46,956 nt of DNA from an uncultured Bacteroidales bacterium (GTDB lineage Bacteria > Bacteroidota > Bacteroidia > Bacteroidales > Bacteroidaceae): positions 1-46,956 of the forward strand of contig CADCIQ010000041.1 of NCBI GenBank assembly GCA_902801425.1, given 5' to 3'. The position numbers were made by a program, and so were the translations under genes. Below the pieces are notes generated by a model that searched no databases, was not told the DNA's origin, and saw only the letters and a list, made by a program, of their open reading frames with translations. Numbering within the stretch: the stretch's first letter is position 1; each line of letters opens with the position of its first letter. Positions 15,630-23,962 of this stretch are shown piece by piece.

Positions 15630-17201
15630 ATGACAACAAAGAAGAATTTGGTTAAGACGATGTTCATGAACATCCTTACCGCAGGTGTTTTCACAGTAGC
15701 TTTTACAGCATGTAGCGATGACCTTACCGATAGCAACGCAATGAACGGCAATGAGGCGAATATCGCAGCAAACAATAACGAGAAGCTCCTTGAACCCCTC
15801 GGACTGGTCTATACTGATTTCATCAACGACAACGACGTAACTATCCAGAATGCCGATACTACCGAGATTTCTGTCAGCAAGGCATACGCCGACAAGATGG
15901 GTGTCTCAAACTTCGTAAATCACCCAATGGGTATCTGGGATAAGAAAGACAATGCAGCCTATCTGCGCCGCGCCACAGAGCAGCGTCTTGAAGGTGACCG
16001 ATACATATTGAAGGTTAAGCGCTCTTCAATAGCCGAGGTGACCGGCGGACGCGACCTGATTCTCAACACTGGTCTCTACTACAATCCAGGAGCAGCTGCT
16101 ACCCGTGCCGCTGCAACAGGAATGCCAGAGGACGTAGCCAAGTACATTGACGCGAACAACGTCATCCACCCTGCTGCCATCACAATCAACTCTCTTCCCG
16201 GTGAGGACACAAGTACTCGCGGAGCCATCAACAACTACGGAACCTACACCGTAGAGGAAATCTTCAACGGACAGATTGGCGGTGACACACGCTGGGGATT
16301 ATTTAGCTGGATCAAAGAGAAGGTAGAGACAATAGCAAGGGAAGTCAAGGATTTTACCACATACACCATCGACGCCGACAAGCAAACCTTCCCTATACTA
16401 CACGAAAAAATGGAGCTTGAGAGAAAATGGAAGGTAGAATGTGGTCCTGGTGAAAATGACACCCTAAACATCAATGTTGATTGCCCTCTGGAGTTCTCAC
16501 TCGATTACACTCTTGAACTGCACGCAAAGGGTGACATCACAACAGCCATGATTCCAAGACTGAGCAATATGGAGACATATTTCGATGGATATTTCGGAAT
16601 GAATCCTAAAATGACACTCGGATTCTCTAACGCCCTCACACTTCCAAAGGACAAGCAGAAGATCAAGCTTTACAGCTTCACTGGCATCGGCGTAACCTTC
16701 TTTATCGGAATTGTTCCTGTTCACATTGACTTCGACCCTAACATCTATCTCAAGCTTACGGCTTCACTCGAAGGTAAGTCTTACGTAGGCTTCGACTATC
16801 AGTTTGGTGCCAAGTTCCGTACAGGTATCAAGTACAACAACGGCAACTGGGGAGGTATCTGCGAAGGTGGTATCGTAAAGAACGACTTCAATTTCATCAG
16901 ACCAACAGCAGAGATCGAGGCTAAGGCAGGTATAGGATTGATGCTCGGAGTCGATGTAATCATTGACAAGATTGCAGGACCTTCAGCAAGCGTAGGACCT
17001 CAGTTGAACGCAAAGGCAAACCTTACAATCGCTCCTTGGTCAAAGGAAACGGTTAACTTCAAGGCTAGCGTGACCGCAGGATGCTCAGGCGAGGTTGGAG
17101 GTAAGATCAAGGTATTCGGCTATGAACTTGCCGACTGGAAGTGGCCTTTCGAGATTGGACCTCAGAAGACTATCTACCAGTATCCAGCAGCTGACAAATA
17201 G
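15630..17201 (+). CDS. Putative exported lipoprotein, unknown function
   Basis: A 523-residue protein. Its N-terminus (MTTKKNLVKTMFMNILTAGV then FTVAFTACSDD) gives a lipobox cysteine at residue 28 followed by an acidic stretch, the usual signal for surface lipoproteins in Bacteroidetes. The C-terminal two thirds alternate short hydrophobic strands and glycines (GIGVTFFIGIVPVHIDFDPN, SLEGKSYVGFDYQFGAKFRT), suggesting a beta-rich, possibly barrel-like or lipid-binding fold. I recognise no family. It has its own promoter and a strong terminator, so it is probably monocistronic. Confidence 0.8.
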   Translation: MTTKKNLVKTMFMNILTAGVFTVAFTACSDDLTDSNAMNGNEANIAANNNEKLLEPLGLVYTDFINDNDVTIQNADTTEISVSKAYADKMGVSNFVNHPMGIWDKKDNAAYLRRATEQRLEGDRYILKVKRSSIAEVTGGRDLILNTGLYYNPGAAATRAAATGMPEDVAKYIDANNVIHPAAITINSLPGEDTSTRGAINNYGTYTVEEIFNGQIGGDTRWGLFSWIKEKVETIAREVKDFTTYTIDADKQTFPILHEKMELERKWKVECGPGENDTLNINVDCPLEFSLDYTLELHAKGDITTAMIPRLSNMETYFDGYFGMNPKMTLGFSNALTLPKDKQKIKLYSFTGIGVTFFIGIVPVHIDFDPNIYLKLTASLEGKSYVGFDYQFGAKFRTGIKYNNGNWGGICEGGIVKNDFNFIRPTAEIEAKAGIGLMLGVDVIIDKIAGPSASVGPQLNAKANLTIAPWSKETVNFKASVTAGCSGEVGGKIKVFGYELADWKWPFEIGPQKTIYQYPAADK

Positions 17202-17223
17202 CCCAACCCTCTCTCTCAAAATG

Positions 17224-17255
17224 AAAAGTCGGAAGTATTTTAGCTTCCGACTTTT
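17224..17255 (+). terminator. Strong intrinsic terminator
   Basis: AAAAGTCGGAAG and CTTCCGACTTTT form a perfect 12-bp stem over an 8-base loop, ending in T-rich sequence, 23 bases after the lipoprotein stop. Confidence 0.9.
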
Positions 17256-17317
17256 CTCACATCTAAGTTAAGCGAACCCATTCATTTGTTTCCCAATCAC
17301 CTAACTCTGTTAATGCG

Positions 17318-18568
17318 ATGAAAAAGCTATTCATGATACTCATGCTTACGGCAGCACTCGCTGCATGTCACAGCTACGACGACCACGATCCAATGCAGAT
17401 TGACCGTCCTGTTATCGACCGTACAGTCATTATCTACATGGCTGCTGAGAACGACCTCTCAGTACACGGTTGGAACAACCTCAACGACATCAGGGAGGGT
17501 TCAAAGAAGCTAAGCGCCAACCAGTGTCTGCTTGTTTATGTAGATCGCAGTCACGAAACCGAGTTGCCATGGCTGGGACGCTTTCAGGGCGGACAGCTCA
17601 CCGACTCTGTCAGCATAAGTGACATGGGTATCAGTCAGCACGACGAGTATGCCAGCGATTCACGAGTATTCGAGGATGTGCTTCGCTATGCCGTCAACCA
17701 CTTTCACGCATCACAGGACTATGGCTTGGTGCTTTGGGGACACTCAACTGGCTGGTTACTCGAGGATAGCATACCACGTACAAGAGGCTATGGTTTCGAC
17801 AATGGGCATAACGACAGGACTACTCCTACGGGCTACTATCTGAACATCCCGACGATGAACCAAATCCTGAAAAGGATTCCAGCGCATTGGAGCTACATCT
17901 TCGCTGATTGCTGCCTCTTTGCCTGTCTTGAAAGCGCATACGAAATGCGTAACACGGTAGATTATATCGTAGGTTCAGTAGCAGAGATACCGGGTCAGGG
18001 TGCTCCTTATTCAAAGATCATTCCTGATATGTTCCTACCAGCTGAGATGGCATGCAAGACCATTGCCGACAAATACTACGCCAATTGCAGCGAGGCTCAG
18101 CCATTCGCTGTCATCAAGAACTGTGAGATGGATCAGCTCGCCTCTGCCACACGTACAGCCTTACAGGTAATCTCTGACAATATTGACGATGCCTACCCTG
18201 ACATGAACGGCATTATCCACTATCTATATACCGATTTCCATATAATGTGGGGCTACCGTCCGGAATACAGCATGTTCTATGATGCAGGCGACTTTATCAA
18301 GCACCATACACCACAGGAAGTCTATGCAAGTTGGCAACAGGCGTATGACCGTGCCGTTATCCATAAGCTGATGGCAACACGTTGGCGCACGGCGATTCCC
18401 TGGGGCGGTTTCTATGACAATTTCAAGATAACGGAGGAGAGTTACCACGGCGTGTCTATGTTCGTGCCGCAAGATCCTCGAAGAGGACGTTATGCCAAGC
18501 TCAACGAGGACATAAAGAGACTGACATGGTGGAATGCGGTTTACGAAGGGAGTAAATGGGATGAATAA
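17318..18568 (+). CDS. Clostripain-like (C11) cysteine peptidase, lipoprotein
   Basis: A 416-residue C11-family protease. The N-terminus (MKKLFMILMLTAALAACHSY) is a lipoprotein signal with Cys17. The C11 core starts at TVIIYMAAENDLS (about 38). The histidine of the dyad is in LVLWGHSTGW (His142) and the cysteine in FADCCLFACLESAYEMR (Cys199, in place of the usual FDACLM). Family members cleave after Arg or Lys and may self-activate. It is probably surface-anchored. The active-site context FADCC is somewhat divergent but retains the D-x-C spacing. Confidence 0.88.
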   Translation: MKKLFMILMLTAALAACHSYDDHDPMQIDRPVIDRTVIIYMAAENDLSVHGWNNLNDIREGSKKLSANQCLLVYVDRSHETELPWLGRFQGGQLTDSVSISDMGISQHDEYASDSRVFEDVLRYAVNHFHASQDYGLVLWGHSTGWLLEDSIPRTRGYGFDNGHNDRTTPTGYYLNIPTMNQILKRIPAHWSYIFADCCLFACLESAYEMRNTVDYIVGSVAEIPGQGAPYSKIIPDMFLPAEMACKTIADKYYANCSEAQPFAVIKNCEMDQLASATRTALQVISDNIDDAYPDMNGIIHYLYTDFHIMWGYRPEYSMFYDAGDFIKHHTPQEVYASWQQAYDRAVIHKLMATRWRTAIPWGGFYDNFKITEESYHGVSMFVPQDPRRGRYAKLNEDIKRLTWWNAVYEGSKWDE

Positions 18569-18676
18569 CGTGAGCTCGGTGAAAACCTAATTCCAAATAA
18601 GACAATATAGTTTTAAAACCCAAAAGCAGAATGCAGAAAAAGCAAAAATATATTTGGTTATTTGCACGCTTATTTG

Positions 18677-18684
18677 TATCTTTG
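18677..18684 (+). promoter_or_regulatory. Promoter of the phosphatase-STAS unit
   Basis: TATCTTTG followed by CA, with TTTGGTTA about 21 bases upstream. It lies inside the longer open frame from 18631, which shows that the ATG at 18703 is the real start; the leader is then about 14 bases. Confidence 0.75.
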
Positions 18685-18702
18685 CACTCAGAATTATCAA
18701 CT

Positions 18703-20823
18703 ATGAAGAAAACCTTGTCTGCACGACTAACCTACCGCATCATGGCGGTTGTTCTGGTGATGATGTCAATCATTGCCAGCGTCGTGTATTTCACGGTAAG
18801 GCAGTATATGCTCGACGAGGTGAAGGAACGCTATCTCAGCATCCTGCTCAAGAACCGTCAGGATTTAAGACGCAGGCTCTCTGACGTTCATGTGGCTGTG
18901 GAAAACAATGTGCATGACATTGAGCGCGACATTGACAATCCCGACATGATGTTCGACCACATGGAGCGTATGACAAGGCTCAACAAAACCATAGCCTGTA
19001 GTTCCATATTGTTCGAGCATGGCTATTATCCAAGCAAAGGAAAACTCTTCATTCCATGTGCCAGGAAAGACTCTGACGGCAATGTGAAGGTGACGAGGAT
19101 TGACAGCACGTATCACAGTTTTTTCTATGGCAAGTGGTTTCAGGAACGGACGAAACAGAACAACAGCAGCTGGTCAAAGCCCTACTACGAGAGCAAGCTG
19201 TTCGCTGGCGATCAGTGTCCGCGCCTGCTCACCACATACTGTACTCCCATCCACAACCATGAGGGGCGTCCAGTTGCCTTGCTCGCCGCCGACCTGTCGC
19301 TGGAGTGGCTGAGAGAGAAAATCATGGAAGACATTACGAAGATAAACAACAAATATGAGAAAGACAAGCAACACCAATCATATTTCTTCATAATCGACAA
19401 GAAGGGCACATACATCATACACCCTGACAGAAAACGCATACTGACCACCATAGACGAGGACTTAGGCAAAATGTTGCGGGCAAACCGAGGTACCTGCACT
19501 ACCGAAGTTGACGGCGTGAAGTCCTTGCTATACTATCGCTCGGTAAAGCACGTTGACTGGGTTATGGTGATCGTAGCTCCAGAGGATGTCGTGATGTCAA
19601 ACGGCCGTATGCTTAACATCATCATCCTCGCAACGATGATAATCGGCATAATAGTTATCTACCTGCTCTGCCGTCACCAGATCAAGGGGATAGCCGACCC
19701 ATTTGTAGCACAGAAGGCTGCCCTTGAACGTGAGCTGACCATTGCCCACAATATCCAGATGGCATTGTTGCCAAAGCCATTCCCAGAGCATACGGGAATA
19801 GACCTCTACGCCTCTCAGGCACCTGCCCGAGAGGTTGGTGGCGATCTCTACGACTACTTTCAGAATGCGGGGCGCCTTGTGTTCTGCATAGGCGATGTCA
19901 GCGGAAAGAGCGTACCAGCCGCCCTGCTCATGGCTGTCATGAAGTCAATGTTCCGTAGCGAGGCATACCGTGCAAAGAATGCCGCCGAGATAGTTGAGAC
20001 CATGAACCGCAACCTCTGCGAGGAATACACAGGCGGCGATTTCATCACGATGTTCGTAGGTATCCTCGACCTTGCCACAGGTAGCCTTGACTACTGCAAT
20101 GCGGGTCATGAAGCACCAATCCTTGCCGGACAGCCACTACCAATTATACCTAATCTGCCCATCGGGGCATTGTCCGACTGGACATACAAAGGCCAACAGG
20201 CACAACTCATGCCAGGCAATATGCTGTTCCTTTTTACCGATGGTCTCAACGAGGCTATGAATGACAAAGGAAAGCAATTTGGCAGAAAACACGTTATGGA
20301 ACTTTCAAGCAAGCACTCTACAGAGTCAGCATATCAACTCATAGAACTCATGCAAGATGAGGTTAAATGCCATGTAGGCAATGCCACGCAAAGCGATGAC
20401 ATAACGCTTCTGGCAATAAAATGGCTGGGAAACAGCATGACGATGAAGGCATCTATGGATGACATCTCACGTCTGGAACCATTCATTACAAAAATCGTCA
20501 AGCAAAGCGGAATGAACAACGCGGAGGAAATGCGTCTGCGTCTTGCAGTAGAAGAGGCTGTGGCTAATATCATCAATCATGGACACGCCACCACCATCAC
20601 CCTACAGGCTGCACAGGAAGACACCCGACTGGTGCTTACCCTCGATGATGACGGAGTTCCCTTCGACCCAACTGTCGCCTCAAAGACAGACCTGTCAATT
20701 CCGGCAGATCAGCGTCCTCCGGGGGGCTTGGGCATCATTCTTCTGCACGAAATGACTGAAGGGCTTAGCTATCAGCGTATTAACGGACACAACATTTTGA
20801 AAATCATAAAGAAAAAAAACTAA
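18703..20823 (+). CDS. Membrane sensor with SpoIIE phosphatase and HATPase kinase domains
   Basis: A 706-residue regulator. It has a first TM helix (about 10-30), an extracytoplasmic Cache-like sensor (31-300), a second TM (302-322) and a PP2C-type SpoIIE phosphatase with metal-binding GGDLYDY (about 379) and GDVSGKSVPAALLMA. It ends with an RsbW-type ATPase domain containing the N-box LRLAVEEAVANIINHG (about 607) and GGLGIILLHEM (about 673). The first activity dephosphorylates and the second phosphorylates STAS anti-sigma antagonists. Carrying both in one chain, with a STAS gene four bases downstream, suggests a self-contained switch driven by an external ligand. The output target is unknown. 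Confidence 0.93.
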   Translation: MKKTLSARLTYRIMAVVLVMMSIIASVVYFTVRQYMLDEVKERYLSILLKNRQDLRRRLSDVHVAVENNVHDIERDIDNPDMMFDHMERMTRLNKTIACSSILFEHGYYPSKGKLFIPCARKDSDGNVKVTRIDSTYHSFFYGKWFQERTKQNNSSWSKPYYESKLFAGDQCPRLLTTYCTPIHNHEGRPVALLAADLSLEWLREKIMEDITKINNKYEKDKQHQSYFFIIDKKGTYIIHPDRKRILTTIDEDLGKMLRANRGTCTTEVDGVKSLLYYRSVKHVDWVMVIVAPEDVVMSNGRMLNIIILATMIIGIIVIYLLCRHQIKGIADPFVAQKAALERELTIAHNIQMALLPKPFPEHTGIDLYASQAPAREVGGDLYDYFQNAGRLVFCIGDVSGKSVPAALLMAVMKSMFRSEAYRAKNAAEIVETMNRNLCEEYTGGDFITMFVGILDLATGSLDYCNAGHEAPILAGQPLPIIPNLPIGALSDWTYKGQQAQLMPGNMLFLFTDGLNEAMNDKGKQFGRKHVMELSSKHSTESAYQLIELMQDEVKCHVGNATQSDDITLLAIKWLGNSMTMKASMDDISRLEPFITKIVKQSGMNNAEEMRLRLAVEEAVANIINHGHATTITLQAAQEDTRLVLTLDDDGVPFDPTVASKTDLSIPADQRPPGGLGIILLHEMTEGLSYQRINGHNILKIIKKKN

Positions 20824-20827
20824 TAAT

Positions 20828-21133
20828 ATGAACATCACTATTAACAAATCAGAGGGAAAACTCATCGTTGCCCTTTGCGGCGACCTCGACAATGCTGCCA
20901 GCACTCAGGCTGAACGCGGACTGGCACCTGCATTTGACTGTACGGATTGCGACATCATCATTGACTGTACGGAACTGAACTACATTTCAAGTAGTGGTCT
21001 TCGCATCTTGCTCAACATCTTCAAGCATACACGCAGCAACGGAAAAAAGGCTATACTGAAAGGCTTGAAAGAGGATGTAAAAGAGGTTTTCAAACTATGT
21101 GGATTCCTACAACTTTTTGTGGTTGAGGATTAA
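20828..21133 (+). CDS. STAS-domain anti-sigma-factor antagonist
   Basis: A 101-residue single STAS domain of the SpoIIAA/RsbV type. The phosphorylatable serine lies in NYISSSGLRILL (about 54), and VALCGDLDNAAS opens the fold. It starts four bases after the phosphatase/kinase gene, so the two are cotranscribed and are almost certainly partners. Only a generic downstream target can be proposed: no sigma factor of the sigma-B type is next door. Confidence 0.93.
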   Translation: MNITINKSEGKLIVALCGDLDNAASTQAERGLAPAFDCTDCDIIIDCTELNYISSSGLRILLNIFKHTRSNGKKAILKGLKEDVKEVFKLCGFLQLFVVED

Positions 21134-21144
21134 TGTTTCCAATA

Positions 21145-21351
21145 AATAAATGTACAGAATTATTTTTATAATCAAGAATTAGAGAATATTGAATTAATGC
21201 GAAAGAGAGAATTTTTGCTACTTACGTAGCATTTGGAATAGGCATGATTGCAGGAGCGTAAGCGACATTTCTCAAATTCTCATAAATTCAAAAGAAAAAA
21301 AAATCTCTAATTCTCTAATTCTTGATTATAAAATTAAATTTGACTACTCAC
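21145..21351. repeat. Dispersed repeat R1 with perfect 24-bp terminal inverted repeats
   Basis: TTTTATAATCAAGAATTAGA with GAAT (21164-21187) is exactly complementary to 21310-21333. The interior has GCTAC-TTAC-GTAGC and GGAGCGTAAGCGACATTTCTC-like hairpin motifs. The second copy R2 (44339-44551) shares the termini, interior and outer flanks (AATG-ACAGAAT, TTTGACTACT). It separates the STAS gene from the AraC-type gene and contains no promoter I recognise. Confidence 0.9.
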
Positions 21352-21353
21352 TT

Positions 21354-21914
21354 ATGACTAAGGAGGAAATCAAACAGCTACAAGATGAGAATGCCTTTCT
21401 GAAAGGAGAGGTGGAGCGACTGAAGGACGAGTTAGTGCGTATGGTAAGCCGCAATCTCGACCTGTCAGAACGACTTGAATATGATGTTGAGCTTCGTAGG
21501 CGTACCGAGGTGGCACGCGAAATCATGGAGGGCAACATAGAGCGGCAACGCAATGCCGACCTGCGCGATGACGGTCAGCTCATGGCACTTATCGAGATGC
21601 GTGTGGAGAAAGATCGTCTGCACCTGAAGCCCGACTTCGATTCCGCAGCCCTGGCAGAACTGCTTGGTGTTAGTCAGACGAGGTTAGCCCAGCTTTTCCG
21701 TCATCAGACCATACATCGCACTCCAGACGCATACATCGACAACCTGCGTACTCTTGCCGCCCTACGCCTGTTAAGGGAGCAACCTAACTACACCATTGCC
21801 GTAGTGGCGGAAGAGGCTGGTTTCTCTAATGTCCGTACCCTGCAAAGACGCATACAGGAGGCTATCGGCATGAGTCCTATTGACTATCGCCTGATGCTCA
21901 CCCAAGATATGTAG
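21354..21914 (+). CDS. AraC-type helix-turn-helix regulator with coiled-coil N-terminus
   Basis: A 186-residue protein. Residues 1-65 are charged heptads (KEEIKQLQDENAFLKGEVER), predicted coiled coil. The AraC DNA-binding pair of HTH motifs follows: DSAALAELLGVSQTRLAQLF and NYTIAVVAEEAGFSNVRTLQRRI, then the end motif GMSPIDYRL. No ligand domain is present, so it may be controlled by oligomerisation or by a partner. It sits downstream of the phosphatase-STAS pair, across repeat R1, and may be their output regulator; this is inference from position. Confidence 0.85.
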   Translation: MTKEEIKQLQDENAFLKGEVERLKDELVRMVSRNLDLSERLEYDVELRRRTEVAREIMEGNIERQRNADLRDDGQLMALIEMRVEKDRLHLKPDFDSAALAELLGVSQTRLAQLFRHQTIHRTPDAYIDNLRTLAALRLLREQPNYTIAVVAEEAGFSNVRTLQRRIQEAIGMSPIDYRLMLTQDM

Positions 21915-22113
21915 CGGAATGATATTGACCGAGAACTCTTTTTTTTTGTATTTCAAGTAATTCCACATTCCTCGTTTATGTAATTTTTTGAAACCAGATT
22001 AGTAAATCACGAATGTGGTTTTATCTTCTCGTGTTAGATTTTACTCAGGGATTTTTCTTTCTCGAACGAATCGTTCAGCGTCGGTATTGTGTTTCCTCCC
22101 CCTCCCTGTTTTT

Positions 22114-22221
22114 CCTAACAGATATATGTTAGTTTTATCAACAACGCACAAAGAAAAGAGACGGTGTGGGTTGAAACCACAGCGTCATTCATTGGAAAAA
22201 TAAGGAAAATGACCTACACTT
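22114..22221 (+). repeat. Two-hairpin repeat E2
   Basis: Second copy of the E repeat. TTTATCAACAACGCACAAAG, GACGGTGTGG/CCACAGCGTC around GTTGAAA, and AAAATGACCTACACT match E1. The upstream hairpin is CTAACA/TGTTAG here instead of CCCTG/CAGGG, so pairing is kept although sequence is not. Confidence 0.75.
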
Positions 22222-22310
22222 CCCACATTTTCCCCACTTCAACACGATTCGAACATAAACTTATATCATAACATCGGATAGGATTCAATGTCAGTGGGTG
22301 TCTATGAAAA

Positions 22311-22457
22311 GTAACTGATATATGATACTTTCTATTTTTAGTTTAATACTCATAGAGCGATATAATACTACATATCAGCAAGTTACACACACAAGACAAT
22401 TATCGCTTGAAATTATCATTAATCTCTGACATTAGCAACGAGAACAGAAAGTATCAT
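22311..22457. repeat. Nested inverted repeats
   Basis: ATGATACTTTCT (22323-22334) is exactly complementary to AGAAAGTATCAT (22446-22457). Within it, GTAACTGATAT-type sequence pairs with ATATCAGCAAGTTAC (about 22368-22384). The second pairing excludes part of the first, so two folds are possible. Confidence 0.55.
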
Positions 22458-22513
22458 AATAACGTTATTTTATACAGGGACTATAAGTGTTAGTTTTTCT
22501 TCAAGAAATACTT

Positions 22514-22555
22514 CAAAATATAATATATAATTATTATATTATATATTATATTTTG
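22514..22555. repeat. Perfect 18-bp AT hairpin
   Basis: CAAAATATAATATATAAT and its exact complement flank a six-base TATTAT loop. It could extrude as a cruciform; no gene is adjacent. Confidence 0.75.
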
Positions 22556-22742
22556 GGGTAAAATTCACCGACATAGGGGGTGTGTGATAAAACTATCTGA
22601 TATTATGATAGTTTATCTATGCGCCCTACTGTCTCCGAAAATATTCACCTGTATATCAATGCATTACAAGTACAAAACATTTTTTCTTGGAAAGTCTCAT
22701 ATATTTTTCTGTCGATAGTTGGGACATTCGCGAAAAATGTAG

Positions 22743-22750
22743 TAACTTTG
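22743..22750 (+). promoter_or_regulatory. Orphan promoter-like site
   Basis: TAACTTTG followed by CA, with TTGGGACA about 20 bases upstream, is as good a match as the gene promoters here. The only thing it could transcribe is array G2 and then the antisense strand of the GSCFA gene. Confidence 0.5.
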
Positions 22751-22792
22751 CACTCGAAAGTTAGGTGATGCGTGTTGGGGTGATAGGTTCCA

Positions 22793-22836
22793 AGTCCGTT
22801 GTAATACCGTTGTAAATCCGTTCCAAATCCCATCCC
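22793..22836 (+). repeat. 11-bp tandem array G2
   Basis: Four units: AGTCCGTTGTA, ATACCGTTGTA, AATCCGTTCCA and AATCCCATCCC. They match G1 in order and phase. Confidence 0.75.
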
Positions 22837-22876
22837 TGTAAAGGGAACTCGATAGTACTATCCGCGAGGACACATG

Positions 22877-23842
22877 TTAATTGTTAATTGAACATTTCCA
22901 CTTCGCAAGGAAGTTTTCCTTCTTGGCTGTGACCTTGGCGAGAAAAGCTTTATGCTCTTCGCTATCGGGATTGAACGGACGATGTGCGAGTGCCGCCTTG
23001 ATGGGTTCCCATTCAGCAACCATTGCCTTTGCCTCTTCAGAGAAATACATTTCAGCAAACCGCTCGTAGATGTAATCCACCGCCTGCTCCGAAGGGTGAA
23101 GCATATCGGGCTGATAGAAACGGTAGTCGCGAAGTTCGTCATTCATAATCTCGTAGGCAGGGAAATAGCTGATGCTCTCAGGCGATTCTGATACGAGCTT
23201 ATCAACAGCAAGCAAGAGCGTTGCCTTTGACAGTTGAGAGCCGTGGAAACCGTACTTCGCATATCTTATCGGGCTCACCGTGAATATCACTTTCACTTCA
23301 GGGTTTCTCTCCTTCAGAATTGCCACCGCCCTTGACAGATAGTCTGCACACTCATCCACGCTCAGTTTCTCCTCACGAAACAGTTTCTGCGGACGTTTCA
23401 TACAGTTATCCACTATCTCGCCAGTTTCCTTCAGAATGTAGATGTGGTTCGTACCGAGGGTGAAGATGACAACAGAAAAAGAAGAGCGGCGGCCCCTCAC
23501 CTGCCCTACGGGCATCCTCTCCCCAAGGGGCGAGGAGGAAGTTAGTAGTGATTCCTCACAGGATTCCTCATAAGCGATAGAAGGTAACTTTTCCCTCGCC
23601 CCTTGGGGAGAGGGTGTCCGAAGGACGGGTGAGGGGCTGCGTCCCTCTACTCTTTCAACCGTATGCAACACACTTGCCGGATTATACATCGTGCCATACG
23701 GATTGACGATTGCATCAAACTGATTATCAACGAATCGTCGTCCGATATTCTCCGCAAAGCAAGAGCCAACGAACAGAAGTTTGTCCGTCGGATTAATCCT
23801 AAAGGATGGTTTGGGAATATTTACTTTGGTCTGAAGTTCCAT
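22877..23842 (-). CDS. GSCFA-domain protein interrupted in frame by palindromic element A2
   Basis: A 321-residue protein with the family signature LLFVGSCFAENIG (about 28) and, further on, FTLGTNHIYI and HPSEQAVDYIYERF, as in SGNH-like GSCFA proteins; the substrate is unknown. Residues about 69-117 (SPSPVLRTPSPQGAREKL...SSSPLGERMPVGQVRG) are encoded by the complete palindrome A2 and are foreign to the family; native sequence resumes at VVIFTLGTNHIYI. The gene follows fkp on the same strand across element C. Whether the insert is tolerated on the surface or inactivates the protein is not known. Confidence 0.85.
   Translation of the reverse strand: MELQTKVNIPKPSFRINPTDKLLFVGSCFAENIGRRFVDNQFDAIVNPYGTMYNPASVLHTVERVEGRSPSPVLRTPSPQGAREKLPSIAYEESCEESLLTSSSPLGERMPVGQVRGRRSSFSVVIFTLGTNHIYILKETGEIVDNCMKRPQKLFREEKLSVDECADYLSRAVAILKERNPEVKVIFTVSPIRYAKYGFHGSQLSKATLLLAVDKLVSESPESISYFPAYEIMNDELRDYRFYQPDMLHPSEQAVDYIYERFAEMYFSEEAKAMVAEWEPIKAALAHRPFNPDSEEHKAFLAKVTAKKENFLAKWKCSINN
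23492..23637. repeat. Palindromic element A2, in frame inside the GSCFA gene
   Basis: Outer arms GCCCCTCACCTGCCCTACGG... and the complementary arm ending GGGTGAGGGGC enclose the core (GAAGTTAGTAGTGATTCC...GGTAACTTTTCCC). It is 146 bp, has no stop in the gene's frame, and is read antisense to the orientation of copy A5 in murF. Confidence 0.93.
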
Positions 23843-23854
23843 AAAAAAAAAAAA

Positions 23855-23957
23855 GCCCCCCAGCCCCCCAAGGGGGAGTTATTTTGATTGTATTGAAGTC
23901 AAAAATATTCGCTCTTATTACTATATAAAAAGACTCCCCCTTGGGGGGCTGGGGGGC
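23855..23957. repeat. Palindromic element C between fkp and the GSCFA gene
   Basis: GCCCCCCAGCCCCCCAAGGG with GGAGT pairs with ACTCCCCCTTGGGGGGCTGG with GGGGC across an AT-rich loop. It occupies almost the whole 120-base gap between the fkp stop and the GSCFA start. A half-like stretch (GGGGGAAGGGCTGGGGTTAG) stands at about 28644-28663. Confidence 0.88.
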
Positions 23958-23962
23958 TTCTT

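Larger units (their letters stand above)
21915..22876. other. Gene-free, hairpin-rich kilobase
   Basis: No convincing open frame on either strand. It contains repeat E2, several nested inverted repeats (22311-22457), a 42-base AT palindrome (22514-22555), a hairpin AAACTATC/GATAGTTT near 22590-22614, a promoter-like site (22743) and array G2. Confidence 0.6.

Noticed and set aside
22137-22190. GTTGAAAC-containing hairpin as a CRISPR repeat
   Set aside because: Each locus has a single copy without spacers and no cas genes are near.
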